DNA of 64,000 nucleotides from Gigaspora margarita (taxonomy: Eukaryota; Glomeromycota; Glomeromycetes; Diversisporales; Gigasporaceae). The position numbers were made by a program, and so were the translations under genes. The notes under the pieces were generated by a model. That model was given only the letters and a program-made list of their open reading frames with translations. It was not told where the DNA came from and did not search any database. Location: the NCBI GenBank assembly GCA_009809945.1, contig WTPW01000992.1, positions 126,381 to 190,380 on the forward strand, read 5' to 3'. This document shows, one piece after another, positions 1 through 12,167 of the stretch (the stretch's first letter is position 1; every line of letters begins with the position of its first letter).

Positions 1-468
1 CGTAGTCACAGGGGTCGAATTATCAACAAGTTTAATGGTAAATTCTATAATGATATATTTACTTTTTTAGATTTTTTTTTAGATTTGCAAAAAATTTGGA
101 GTTTAGAAATAGTAATACATACTTTGATTAGACAAATTAGTTATATCAGTAGTACAGTTATACCATTTTCCATCATATGGAGGAAGAAGAACAACTCCTG
201 ATTGAGCAGAAATGCTGGTAGTAAAAATCTTAACAAAAAATTACATCAAATTAGATTTTTATTTTTTATTTTATTTTATTTTTTACATAAATACGTGAAA
301 TTAAAGATCAGAAAAATTTCATAAATAGATGCTTAATGTAATCATATAGTTCTTGACCAAACTTTCTAAGACTCTATTTATGTAATTCTTGAACTAATGT
401 CAAGCGTTACTATAATTAAAAGAATACTTTACCTGAAAAATCAGAATTATGATTATAAAATACTTCAT
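1..468 (-). CDS. 5' end of a secreted-protein gene, cut by the window edge
   Basis: Three exons can be followed on the minus strand: 468-433, 228-123 and 44-1 (open at the window edge). The first exon (12 codons, MKYFIIIILIFQ) is joined by a GTAAAG donor and a TTAAG acceptor to the second, which continues IFTTSISAQSGVVLLP. Together they make a classic signal peptide with likely cleavage after ISA at about residue 20. The second exon ends at a GTATGT donor, and the third resumes in phase 1 (KFTIKLVDNSTP). Exon lengths of 36, 106 and 44 nt keep the frame exactly, which argues for a real gene. The protein enters the secretory pathway; beyond that I do not recognise the family. It lies head-to-head with the kelch gene at 1376, with about 900 bp between the two starts. 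Confidence 0.6.
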
Positions 469-1375
469 CTCTATTAAATCGAACCTTATAAATTATTCTT
501 TATCTAAAGTACTTTTACGAATTATTAATATGTATTTATATATTTTGTCATAAAATAAAATAGATAAACCTCTCTTTGCTAGACAGTCACACACATATAT
601 AACGGTTTTATAAACGTATGTTATATATAATCAATCTTGAAAGAACGCACATGACATAAATTCAAAATAACGCAGGTGGGCGTTATTATCAGTTATATGT
701 TTGTACTGCATGTTAATAAAACGTTGTGATATAAGTAAAATAAAAGGTTTGTTAACATATTATAATAGAACAATGCATAAAATATTTATGATTTTATATA
801 GTTTTCATATTTCTCATTGTTTTTTTACCTAATCGGCATAATTTCATTGTTTTCTTGCCTAGATCTACGATTTGCATCTCCATGTATGCATGTAATTTTG
901 ATACGATAACAAATTAGCGTAAGTTTTAGTACAAATCAAATTAAAAAAAAAAAAAGCCTTTTTTAATTAGAAAAAGCGAATTACCTTATTGACTATTTTC
1001 AGATATTTTTTATTAAGGTTATAGGAAAAACTTTTTTGGACTTAAGAATTTCATTATGAATAACCATCGCTATTTAATGTACAGATTTACCTTGTATTCA
1101 TTTGAAAAAATTCTGTCATACATATCATTAATACGTACAGTACATACGTACATATCAAATGGTACGTACATACGTACGCCCGTGAGTATATACGTATCAA
1201 GAATATGAATTGTCTATGCAGAATTCTAATGTATCAATAAACCAATTTTTTTTGCTCTAACTCAGCCCCTCGAATTTATAAATCTTTCTATAAATGCCAA
1301 TTCTTAATGCTAATTTTCGTTGATTTAATCTTTTATTCTTTTTATCAAATTTATTAAGTTATAATATTAATTTCA
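469..1375. promoter_or_regulatory. Divergent promoter region between secreted-protein and kelch genes
   Basis: This 0.9-kb AT-rich stretch holds no gene that I can see. It separates two divergently transcribed secreted-protein genes and probably carries both promoters. At about 1131-1195 there is a cluster of CATACGTACGTA-like palindromic tracts, roughly 200 bp upstream of the kelch start codon. The same motif occurs about 215 bp upstream of the membrane-protein gene that starts at 8340. No clear TATA box stands out from the AT background. Confidence 0.35.
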
Positions 1376-2953
1376 ATGAGGTTTCTTCAATTTGGGGTTT
1401 TTTCTTTTTCGTTACTAAGCTATCTATATTTTGTGTCATGTCAATATGTTCCTAATCCACGAATGGGACAATCTAATGCATTAATTGGCACTAAACTTTA
1501 TTTCTTTGGTGGTTCTCCAGCTGATGTCTCTTCACTTAGTGCCCCAAGTGGACTTCCCAATAATTCTAATGAAGTATTTTATTTTGATTTATCAAACTCA
1601 AGTCTAATCAATACTGTTACTCCTACATGGTATAAAGATGTTGAAATGCCTATAGCAAGTTTATATCACACATCTTGTGTGAACCCTAATGATTCTGCCG
1701 TTTTTATATTTGGTGGGAGGCAGTATCTTCCAAATTCAAGTAATCCTTCCTATTATTCACCCGTATATAGATTAGATCATAATAAAAATTCATGGTCAAT
1801 ACCGAATATTACGGGATATAATAGTACGTTTACAAATCGTACTTCCATACAAGCTGTTATCGATAATACAGGAAAAGTTTTTATTTTCGGTGGAGGAAGA
1901 CGTTCAGCTACTGGTGGAGATCCTTCATTTTTTAATGACATGAACATATTTGATATTACTTCAATGTCCTGGACAACTCTAGTAATATCACAAGCTCCTC
2001 CTCCAAGTTATGCTTATACCGCTACATTATTGCCATCTGGCATTATCGTTTATATTGGCGGAGTAGATTATATATCTGGCATAATTCCTGTTAAGATGAG
2101 TGAGGTATAACTTTATAAACTATTTACTTTTAAATATTTTATTCTTAATTTAAATTTTAACAATTTTATTAAATTTAAATACAGATTCGAACCTTTAATA
2201 CAACATCCTTTACCTGGTCTATTAAAGTGTGTACTTAAATAAATTTGCTATTTATTTTTAGTTCATTCTAATCTTTACAAAATTTTTGTTTTTTTTATCG
2301 TCTTATTAACTTAGTCAGCTAATGGAAGTTCCATTAGTTCTCGTTTAGGACATTCAGCTGTTTTAAGTAAGTGGATTGTGCATACAATAAAACTGATATC
2401 ATTAATTAAACTATAAATATCAAAATTTTTCTTACATTTATTTTTCTTTATTAGATCAAAATGGTGATATTATCATTTATGGTGGTTCAGATCATGATAT
2501 ACTAGGGCCACAAGTATTTCCTGATCTCGCAGTATTAAATACAAATTCTTGGGTGTGGTCAATACCAAATATCCCCTCATCAAATATTCCACAAGTACTC
2601 GCATCTCATTCTGCTGTATTATACAAAAATTATATGTTTGTTGCGTTCGGTAAGTTTCTACTATTGTACTTCATTCGATGTTAATATTAGTAATAATTAT
2701 TTATTAATCATACATTGTATATTCAGGTGTTATAACTTCGACTGGAGGAGCTTTATATAATAAAGATTATTATATTCTTGATACTCAAAAATATGTTTGG
2801 GTTACCACAAATAATAGTATGATTACAACTAAAAGTCCTTCAAAAAATCAAGGATCTCAACCAAATGTAGGAGTAGATCCTTCGTCAAATGGTAATTCGA
2901 TTAAACCTCTTTTATATCTTCCCCTTTTTTTCTATATATACATGTTTTTTTGA
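1376..2953 (+). CDS. Secreted kelch-repeat (galactose-oxidase-like beta-propeller) protein
   Basis: Five exons fit: 1376-2104, 2185-2226, 2315-2366, 2455-2649 and 2727-2953. They total 1245 nt (414 residues plus stop), and every junction has GT-AG borders and preserves the frame. Residues 1-22 are a signal peptide (MRFLQFGVFSFSLLSYLYF...). Kelch blades follow, each with a beta strand ending in a glycine pair: FFGG near residue 45, FIFGG near 113, then FIFGGG, IYIGG, IIYGG. A tryptophan falls between blades (SMSWTT, FTWSI, WVWSI). This should be an extracellular beta-propeller, usually a binding domain. Reading through the possible donor at 2892 gives a short hydrophobic C-terminus (LLYLPLFFYIYMFF) that ends at TGA 2951-2953. 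Relatives that I recall carry a transmembrane helix and cytoplasmic tail, so this copy may be C-terminally shortened or use a further exon that I cannot find. Confidence 0.85.
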
Positions 2954-4897
2954 AGGAATATAACTAATAATATAATATATAAGAAAAAAAAAACTTAATT
3001 TGCCTAAATATAAAAATATAATGAGGTATTAAATTAGAAGAGATATAACTGAAGTATTAAATAAGAATGGATATAATAGAGTGAAATATAAATAATATTT
3101 GATTGTAATAGGATGATTTATTTAATTTATTTGATTTATTAGAATTGGTCTTAAGTGAAATTGGATAATATCATTTGTTGGATTTTTATTATAAAAGGCG
3201 ACACGAGAAATTACGATAAATCGTAAAAATTTATGTATACTCTCTTGACCTTTACTGGTTACATAATTTTTAATTTTTTTACATTTCATGAAATATAATT
3301 AATTGATACTCTAAATTTCGTACAAAAAAAATGTTATATTTCTATTATATAAATTTAATAATGTTCAACCTTCCAAAACTAAGATTGTTAAACCTTACAT
3401 GACAGCATAATTACATGATAAGTTTCATAATAAGTTACATGAAAAGTTACATAATAAGTTACATAATAAGTTGCATGATAAGTTACATGTAAGGACCATT
3501 TAAGTTGGTGTGAGCTAGATGTAAGTTACAGTAACTTAATGTAAGTTAACAACTTATCCAAAACTAATCCTGTTAAAATCAACAAATTTGCTAAACATGA
3601 TATATAATTAATCTACGAAGTTTGTTTTGTTACATGAATCAAGTCACTGTTACTTGCCCCTCTCAATACTGATACAAACTTGTTCACTATGTATATCGGT
3701 TTTGGGAAGTTCTTTATTATTTTGATTAAGAAATAATTGCCACACTCATAGATTAAATGAACATGAATAAAAGGAAATGAATAAGTCATTTTGAATACTT
3801 TTATTAATGAAGGATCATTATACTATTTCGTAAATTATCGTGATAAAAAAGAAAAGAATAAGACAAATCATAGATAAATGGAAATTCTCATTTTATCATC
3901 TCAATCAATTGGAATTAAATGCTTGAGCATACTCTTTTTCTTTTGTTGTGATCTTCACTATGCCACCTAAAACACTTAAAAAAAATCCCAAACATCCTAA
4001 GACAAGATATTCTTAAACCGATATGCATAATGGACAAGTTTTGTATCAATATTTCGAGGTTACGTATCAGGTTTGAAAAATTATAAACTATTAGGTTTAT
4101 ATAACAGAAACAGTTTGGTAGATTAATTATATATATATATTTTTTTAGGAAATTATTAATTTTTGTTGGCAGGACCAGTTTTTGGAAAGGTCGTTAAAAA
4201 AGTTTTAAAATGTATGATTAATTAAGAAAATCACGGTGTTTGAGCCTTGGGCATAGTACATATTAGTTTAATATCGAAGAAAAATATCTTATACCACACA
4301 TTTAAAGTAATATTTAAATTTCAAGTTATATTACCCATATCTCATAAATAGCCAAGAATAAATAATTTAATTTTTTTTATAGGGTCAATTATACGTATCA
4401 AACTTAATCAATAAATTTGAAATAAATTTATTTTTATATAAATTTATTTTTATAAAATTAATAAAAGTTTATTAAATTTGTTTAGTATTAAAAATCCAAA
4501 ATATAATAGAATAATAGATTAAAAAAATATCATTTAAATATGTTTTTACCAGGGGTTATGATATCCTTTCCTATTTTATAATAGTTTTCTATTACAATTT
4601 AGTTAGGATGAACTAAGGATTTTATATAATATAATAAAATTTTGATATAGGGATTTAAATTTTATTATACATAAAGATTTGGGGTTCTGGAAGAATTCCT
4701 AAACTTAATTGTTTAATAAATTCTTGAGATATAACACCTCAGTTATCAATAACCATCGGTATAAATTATAAATATTATATAAAAATTAATAATTATTATA
4801 TAAATAATTTTAAACTATTTCCAAATAAATAAATATAAGTTTAAATCCATAAAGTTTTAAAACAATAGTATAAAATATTATATGTAACTAAATATAA
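2954..4897. other. AT-rich intergenic stretch
   Basis: I find no gene in these 1.9 kb. The stretch separates the kelch gene from the convergent end of the membrane-protein gene. It contains the 12-bp minisatellite at 3414-3490 and otherwise only AT-rich sequence without coding character. Confidence 0.4.
3414..3490. repeat. 12-bp minisatellite
   Basis: About six head-to-tail copies of a 12-bp unit close to CATAATAAGTTA. Variants are CATGATAAGTTT, CATGAAAAGTTA and CATGATAAGTTA. The array lies in intergenic DNA. Confidence 0.75.
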
Positions 4898-6803
4898 TTA
4901 AATACCTTTTTTATTTATATTTGCTTTATAAATCTCTTCCAAATATTGTATATCAACAACATATTCCGTTAGAAATTGTTGTAATGAATCAAGTCTTTTT
5001 TTTAATTCATAATTATTTAAACAATTAGAAGTTTCTGAATAATGAACTAGAGGAATAAGTTCCAAAGTATGTTTCAATTTTTTTTGAACTGAATTATTTA
5101 TTTTAAAACCATATTTTTGAATCAATCCCCATGGTTTAAGAGCCGTAGCACCTAAAATATAAAATTAATGTTTATTATAACTATTATTTAAAAACAGATA
5201 CTTTAGTATAATCAAAAACTTGCCAAAAAGTATTGTATAAATAGTTGTAGCAAATCCCAATGCACCTCCAATTAAACCGAATGAACTCAAAACCTAAATT
5301 TAATTTTAATTTCTAATTATATTCGATGTTTTAATTTAAACTAATATATAAATTTTAATTACTTACGGTTTTAGTTCTTTTTTTTCAGAATCAAAGATAA
5401 ATTAAATTGTGGCTAAATAATTATTAAATTATTCATAAATTTTAATATATTAAATATATAAAATACCTTTTTTCAGTTTCAATTTGAACAACAAATACTT
5501 GTGGTTCAATTGTTATTTTTGTAAGTAATGTTGGAAATTTAGTATCATTTAGAAGTGGAGACGTTTCTTGTAAATTTTGTAAAAAAAAAAAAAATTGAGT
5601 TAATATAATCTTGCAAATGATGATTAAATAGTAATATACATACCCAGTGTCGACGTTATATATGGTATACTTTCAAGTTTAGATGAAAATCCCATAATAT
5701 TTTCCCAACGTGGCAGCAGAACTTCTTTCCTTCTTCTTTTTATTTTAGTTTTATATGACTGTCATAAAAAAAAAATAATAAAAATAAATAATCGATATTT
5801 AAAAAACGTTAGAACATTGAATTAGCTAAAAAAAGTATCAATAGTCAAATATCAATCTATTCACACCTCAAGCTATTCTGAGGTGGACCATTGATAGTTT
5901 GAGCAAGAAAAATTTCAACTCAGCTTATATAACTTGCCAGAGTTTGTCATGATCATTCTTATTGTTAGCAAAATTTTATAAATATTTACACTGTATGTCG
6001 CAAGCCTATAATTATTTAGACTAACCATCGTGATAGGAAACGTTAAATATGATGATAAACTGAGGACTTCATTAGAAATTTTATCGGAATCTATTTAATA
6101 AAATATTCGTTATATATTATTATTAAAGTATATTATTTTTCTATCAATAAAATAATTTAAAATGACTTATACTAACCTGGATCATACATAATAAAAGAAA
6201 ACCCTGGCAGTGAAAAACGATCACTTAAATTAAAGCGTATATCATTCAAATAAAATTTAAATTCCAAAGAATTTATTCCATTGTTGATTATTGAAGAAAA
6301 TATTAAGTCTTTTGCTAAAAATATACTCGAAAAAGTTCCATCAGAATTATTATAACTAATATATTGGTTACAATCGTGAACTCCGCCTAATATGTAATTA
6401 TTGTTAAATTTAGCACGTAAAAAAAAAAAAAAAAAAGTTTGAGGATTTATTATATTTAATACTTACTTGCATTTACAAAACTACAACTAATACCAATTTG
6501 TTGGAATTGTAGTGTACTAGCCATAGAAACAACTGTAATATTAAATTTTAATAATCTGGTCAGTTTTCTATTAACGCTAAAATTAAATTTAACATGAACG
6601 TTACTTGGAGCAGGAATAGAGTTCTCTTCTACCAATGAACTCTGAATGATAGGATTATCATTATAAACACCCAAAATTATCAACAAAGTGTATCCAAGCA
6701 AAGAGATTAAAAGTAATATTAACACGAATATTTTCAATACGTATAATGATTTTGGTTCGGTTTTGCGATATTTTTGAAATAAATTTTCAAAGATCATTTT
6801 CAT
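4898..6803 (-). CDS. Two-pass membrane protein, lineage-type family, paralog A
   Basis: Eight exons on the minus strand: 6803-6467, 6386-6177, 6090-6026, 5758-5644, 5566-5467, 5376-5367, 5293-5224 and 5151-4898. They total 1161 nt, 386 residues. The exon at 5376-5367 is a 10-nt microexon needed to restore the frame. The intron after 5224 starts with GC (GCAAGT), a GC-AG intron. Near residues 24-48 is a membrane helix preceded by the motif KYRKTEP; near 279-302 a second helix contains FGLIGGA. Between them is an extracellular region of about 230 residues with N-glycosylation sites and a conserved cysteine pair. The C-terminal tail looks coiled-coil (KKRLDSLQQFLTEYV). The gene is a divergent paralog of 8340-10241; compare FGLIGGA, ETEKR against ETEQR, and IMGF. 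I know the family only as hypothetical membrane proteins, so function is unknown. Confidence 0.8.
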
Positions 6804-8339
6804 ATATAAGATATATTTAAAATTATGAATAATACTTCAATGTCATCAAAGCAATTTGTTTATAAAGGAGTATCATTTTCCTTTTGAAATGTGTAACACA
6901 AGTCGATGATACACGAGTATAAATCTTGTACTACCGAAAAATTAATTGCACATACAATTAAAAACAATCAAAATAATCATAAAATTAATTGAAACCCAAT
7001 TAATGATGAAATTAAATTCAATTTCTTTCGTAGAGCGCTATCTGGTGTAACACGATATTCTAAACAGAAATCATTGTAATTAATAATCTTAACTGTAAAT
7101 ATACGATATGTAATCTAATTACGTAAAATTGCAATAAATTGACCAAGGCAACCAATCATTTAATTGAGCTTGAAATATTCCAATTAATTGTCCCTACGAT
7201 CAATTATATGCTTATTTGCAGAGTTACAACAAAGAGAAGTTAGCTAATTATTTTATAATGTTTGTAAACAAAGGAAATGAACTTTATATCCAAATAAGGA
7301 AAAACAACAAAAACTTTTCATAATGCAATACGTACGTACGTATGTACGACATAGTAATAATCGAATGTGCAGTGTAACAAATAAGTAGTTGCATTACATA
7401 ATTGTTTGCTAATTTCTTTAATTCCAAAAAAAATATTTTTGTACCTAATTTTTTAATCTTAGCCAATCAAATTGAGAATCTGTCGTGAAATTTGGTGCGG
7501 CAACTAGGGTCAATCGAATGTACAGTGTTACGGTAATTATATGAAATAGTAAACCTAGACAAGTACCAAAATTACAACTTAAGAAGATATATTTTTATGT
7601 TTATAAAACTACAGCATGAAAAATAAAAAAATATAACAACACATAATAAAATAGGAAAACAAAGAAAAATACGTGTTGTGGCTGAATTTAATACATCTGA
7701 TATTATAACTTTAGGCTTAAAATGGCAATTAAGCAAGTAATAACTTAAGGCATGACATAAATGCGGTAATATGTGATTTAAAAATCGAAAATAAAGATAC
7801 AGAAAAAGAGTCGCTAATTTATATGTGTGTACCTTCAACTTATGATGTTTACTAATTTTCCCACCACTTCTCATTGGTTCTACAAATAATTCACATATCG
7901 GAGTATCTGTGCTATTAATCAATTTTATTATACTCCCATAGTGAGGAGGTGGAAACAATTAGTAAACCCAATTTATGCAGATAGGCACGACATAAATATA
8001 GCAGTAGGTGATTAATTAATCATAAGAATTGTCCTTTTTTTGGAATTAAGTTTTTTTAAAATATGGAAAAAATACAATGGAATGCATGTATATCTGAGTT
8101 TGGAGATGCTAATTCAGAAACAACGTACGTACTAAAAAATACTAAAATACTAAAAGTAAACTTTGTAACTTTTGATGAGTAAATTGGTTTAATATTGATT
8201 TATAGCATATATGCCTTTAAAATCATCATAATTCCATTAATAAAACTAGTATTTAAATTTTTAACCTTAATTTGACGTATAACACATATATACAAATTTT
8301 AATAATATTATTTTATAATTTCTTAAAAATTTAAGCGAG
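6804..8339. promoter_or_regulatory. Divergent intergenic region between the two membrane-protein paralogs
   Basis: These 1.5 kb separate the two start codons and must hold both promoters. A palindromic ACGTACGTACGTATGTACG-like tract lies at about 7330-7350, and a CGTACGTAC tract at about 8122-8132, about 215 bp before the plus-strand start. An open frame of about 128 codons on the minus strand (7958-7572) shows no family features or splice context and is probably chance. I see nothing else. Confidence 0.35.
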
Positions 8340-10241
8340 ATGATTTTGGGAGAAATTTACCAAAGATATCGCAAGACTGAGCCATTATCGATTCATATCA
8401 TAAGAATCATTATTATGTTTTTTTTTTTAATCTGTATATTAATCTTTACTATTAATAAGATTTTCGATATTATAAATGATAAACCTGTCATTAGTTATAC
8501 TTACTTTAAAGAAGACTTACCGGTTCCAGGTATTAAAAACTTATACATATATATTTACGTTTGAAAAAAAAATTATATATTTTAGTTTATTTTTAAAAAT
8601 TAATTTAATTAGATATCCAATTCTTTTCTGAAAATTTATATACAATGAGATGCAGTTTTAATAATTCTGGTAAGTTATAATTACTTAAATCAACTTAAAC
8701 AGTAAATTTAATATGAGACAATGTTTTATGCAGTAAGAATCTTGTACTAACAAATCTTTAACTTTTAAAGATGCCAAGATTAGTCCAAGCGACTGTGACT
8801 CATATCTCACAAATCCATCAGAAAAAATTGGTCCTTATTACAATGGAAATTTATCAGTTCCATTTAAAAAGAAATATAAATTACCTGTATCAAACGATAA
8901 TAATGAAAATTCATTACGCTTTTTATATCAATTTATGGATGCTAATGATAATCCAAGCTTTTTGGTTAAAGTTTTCGATTCTGGTATGCATATAATTATT
9001 AATTCTTTATTAATTAGAATAAACACTAACTGCAAAGTTATTAAAATGTAGAAAACGTTCACTTGAAAAATAATATTTCTTCGATATTATTACAATCTAT
9101 TAATCAGGCTAATACTTATGAATTTTATCAAGGAGATGTATGCATTTTAATCATTTAAAATTAATTTTCTTTACTATTCAACTAATAACAAAATTTATTA
9201 ATTAAAGGCGATGACTATTTATTTAAGTCGAAGCATTAAAAAAATTATTATTCCAAATTGGAAGGCAATTATGGGTTTTCAACCGGATTATGATATAAAA
9301 CCTTACTTAAAATCAAGATCAGGTAATTTCATTTCAGTATTAATCTACGTTTATCAGACAATGTTAATATGTAAAACACCCATTCATTTCATGAACTATC
9401 ACTTTTTTAACATATTGATTTATTATTATCGATAACTGACCATCATCAAGACAAATTTCTATATCAAATGTCATTACTAATAAAGTAAAATGTATCAATA
9501 AATTAATAATAATTATTTTTGTGTAATTAGAAGTGGCACGAGCTCAATATAATGCAAAAACATTTATAACGGTTCAGGGAGAAGCTGATATAACTACCGT
9601 AGAAACTGAACAAAGGTAACATTGATAAAATTGATAAAGCAAATGTTTAAATTTAATTTTATTGCCATCTTTATTAACTTAAGAATAATTTTAAAGGACA
9701 CATACAGTAAGTTTTGATCATCAAAGTTTATAATTCGTAAATTAATTCATAATTTCATATACTGTAGGTTTTGAATACTTTTGGTCTAATTGGTGGTGCA
9801 TGGTCACTTGCTGTTGCCGTCTACAAATTACTTTTTGGTATGTTTTTATCATTTATCAAAGTTTAATTTTCAATAAATAAAACTGTTATAGTTGAAAAAA
9901 ATAAGTTTTTTTTTTGCTAAACAATTAAATAATTTATCTTAAATGAAATTATGAATTATTTACTTTTTTAAAAAATAGGCGATGATGCAATTCAACCTTT
10001 TGGATTTATTCAAAAACATGGTTACTTTCATAAACAAACCAAAGAAAATTTAACTAAATTTTTATCCGCATTACCTTTAGTTCAATTTTCGGATTCATCT
10101 AATAATATTGATTATGAAAATCATGCTAAAAAATTAGAAAAAAAAATTAATGATTTAGAATTATTTTTAAGAGATTACGTGGTTGAAGTACAACAATTAG
10201 ATAAAGCTTATAAAAATCTTGAAAATTCTAATGATAAATAA
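8340..10241 (+). CDS. Two-pass membrane protein, lineage-type family, paralog B
   Basis: Nine exons: 8340-8529, 8613-8669, 8771-8983, 9052-9137, 9208-9322, 9531-9615, 9697-9706, 9768-9837 and 9979-10241. They total 1089 nt, 362 residues, all with GT-AG borders and consistent phase. The seventh exon is a 10-nt microexon (GACACATACA) encoding part of R-T-H-T, exactly matching the position of the 10-nt exon in paralog A (R-T-K-T). The first membrane helix (about residues 22-45) follows the motif RYRKTEP. The extracellular part carries the cysteine pair. The second helix has FGLIGGAWSLAVAVY, and the tail has a coiled coil (KKLEKKINDLELFL). Paralog A has lost the intron between exons 1 and 2. The gene ends tail-to-tail against a Sel1 relic. 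Function is unknown. Confidence 0.82.
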
Positions 10242-10267
10242 ATATTTAATATATTAATTATTAAACA

Positions 10268-11180
10268 AGGTTCAACCTTATATGTTCCGCTCATGTTCCC
10301 CATTTCTGATATTAAATAAATACCTTATCAGTTATGTTCATCTTTTTCAAACAATATCCCCAAATCTGTAGATTTTTGATAATATACGAATGCCTTATTT
10401 ACATCCTTTTCAACTCTAATTCCATGTTGATAACAATATCCAACATCATTTGTTCCAATTCCGTCCTCTATCTCTGCAGATTTTTGATAATAAATTCCTT
10501 AAGTTCATCTTTATCAACACCAATTCCATATTTATAACAATATCCAACATTATATGTTCCTCTTCCATCTCTGCTGATTTTTGATAATAAAATAATGCCT
10601 TATGTTCATCCTTTTCAACTCCAATTCCTTTATCATAAAAACATCCAACGTTATATGTTCCACTTGCGTTCCCCCATCTCTGCAGATTTTTGATAATAAA
10701 CGAATGCCTTTTGTTCATCCATTTCAACTCCAATTCCTTCTTCATAACAACATCCAACATTATATATTCGATCAGCGTCCTCCATATCTGCTGATCTTTG
10801 ATAATATACAAATGCCTTATTTTCTTCCTTTTTGACCCATTTACCATAATGATAACAATTTGCGAGAACAATTGAATTATAGGATCGATTTGATTATTTA
10901 AACAATAATTGATAATATTGTTTTGATTTTACTTTTTCCTCATTAGAAATTATTCTAATGTGTCAAGGATTAAATCTAGATCTCGGTTTTTTTTAATCTT
11001 TCTTCATTATATTGATTACACATTTCTTTAACAATTTCATTAAAAAATTCCTGTGACTTGTTATCTTCTAAATACAGTTGGGTAACATTGTTGGTTATTT
11101 AAGTAATATTTGAGGATTTGTCGATTATTTTTGGATATTTTTCGAATATATTGTTGTAAATTGACATCTTGCTGTCGCAT
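10268..11180 (-). pseudogene. Sel1-repeat protein relic
   Basis: Minus-strand frames encode degenerate Sel1 repeats, helical-hairpin units that usually act as adaptor scaffolds. Units such as NVGCFYDKGIGVEKDEHKA and YYQKSAEM recur about five times between 10870 and 10270, spread over different frames. Upstream, near 11020-11130, a segment reads LYLEDNKSQEFFNEIVKEM, with an in-frame stop close before it. This is the linker type I associate with kinase-Sel1 proteins of Glomeromycotina. Repeated frame changes and stops make it a pseudogene. Each unit is a near copy of the others at DNA level, so slippage or unequal exchange could explain the decay. No intact kinase part is adjacent. Confidence 0.7.
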
Positions 11181-11860
11181 TCAGATTGTAACCCAAGTAC
11201 GTACGTATGTACCTCCTAAAATGTGATGATAAACATGTAGTAATTCGAAAAACTTAATTATTACTTTTGAGCTATTTTGAGTAAATATTCTGATCTTTAC
11301 ATAGTTAAATATAAAAGAACGACTTAATCATATTTATCTTCTTTTTTTTTTTACCATTTTATATGTAAATGAATTTTTTTATCAAACGTAAGAAAAGAGG
11401 TACAAACCAAAAGATTAAATACTTACAAATTTTAAATAATTTGAATTTTTAATGAAGCTTATAAAATAATTTAATTAATTTTGAGTTCTTGTTATGGGAT
11501 ATTTATCCTTCAAATGCCTACAGGTTACAATTTGGATGTATTTTAGTTAGAAAATGGAACTAGAAAAAAATTTTAATATTTAACCAATAATAGGATTATT
11601 GACCATGTTACTAGTATGTATGTACGTAGTATAATCAGTATAATCAGAAATATTAAGATCATGATTAAATTATACTAGGAAACGGATTCCGTTAATGCCT
11701 GAAGCTAAGAATAAACATCGGGCTGATCCGTGTCGACCTCTATAGCTGATTGGCTAACATGTGCACGCGTGAGCTCCATAGCTGATAATAATAGAACAGG
11801 GTGAAACCTGAATTGCTAAATAGTGAAATCCGCGAAATCCGCGTTTTAGTATGTTTTTTA
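11181..11860. other. Intergenic stretch
   Basis: I find no gene here. GTACGTACGTATGTACC lies at about 11197-11214 and a related tract at about 11615-11630. A short GC-richer patch (about 11680-11830) has no coding features that I can support. Confidence 0.35.
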
Positions 11861-12090
11861 TTATATGTCACGGATGATCATGAAATCGGATGATGGTGAA
11901 ATTTGATTTTTAAAAATTTTTAGGGCCTTTTTTGTCTGCTTTTTTTTTATGGTTGAGTTAGGATTTAGGGTTAGGGTTATTAATAAATGAGTATAGGTGG
12001 ATTTTAGTAGGACCTATATTTTCAAATCAAGACCCCAAATTTCACCATCATCCGATTTCACTATCATCCGATCATCCGCGACATTATATA
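11861..12090. mobile_element. Foldback/MITE-like element
   Basis: Imperfect inverted repeats of about 45 bp face each other. The left arm contains GGATGATCATGAAATCGG then GATGATGGTGAAATTT (11870-11910). The right arm (about 12037-12088) is its reverse complement with a few changes. The interior is about 120 bp and non-coding; it includes a chance TTAGGGTTAGGG. This suggests a non-autonomous DNA transposon. Target duplications were not resolved. Confidence 0.55.
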
Positions 12091-12150
12091 AAAGCCTCAT
12101 GTGATGATCAAGCATAGCGGAAGTTTGTTTTGATTGGCTGTTATTAGGAT
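12060..12150 (-). promoter_or_regulatory. Promoter-like module, minus orientation
   Basis: Read on the minus strand this has an inverted-CCAAT block (AGCCAATCAAAACAAACTTC), then GCTATGCTTGATCAT, then a TATA-like TTTTATATAATG about 50 bp further on. The same order appears in plus orientation at 13515-13620. Whether it drives anything is inference. It overlaps the right arm of the foldback element. Confidence 0.35.
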
Positions 12151-12167
12151 AAATATAATTGGCGTCC

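Noticed and set aside
3414-3490. CRISPR-like array
   Set aside because: The 12-bp units are contiguous, with no spacers, in a eukaryotic context.
7572-7958. 128-codon minus-strand open frame between the membrane-protein paralogs
   Set aside because: No domain, composition typical of translated AT-rich non-coding DNA, and it sits in a promoter region.
11955-11975. TTAGGGTTAGGG, telomere-like
   Set aside because: Only two units, inside a foldback element and far from any chromosome end signal.
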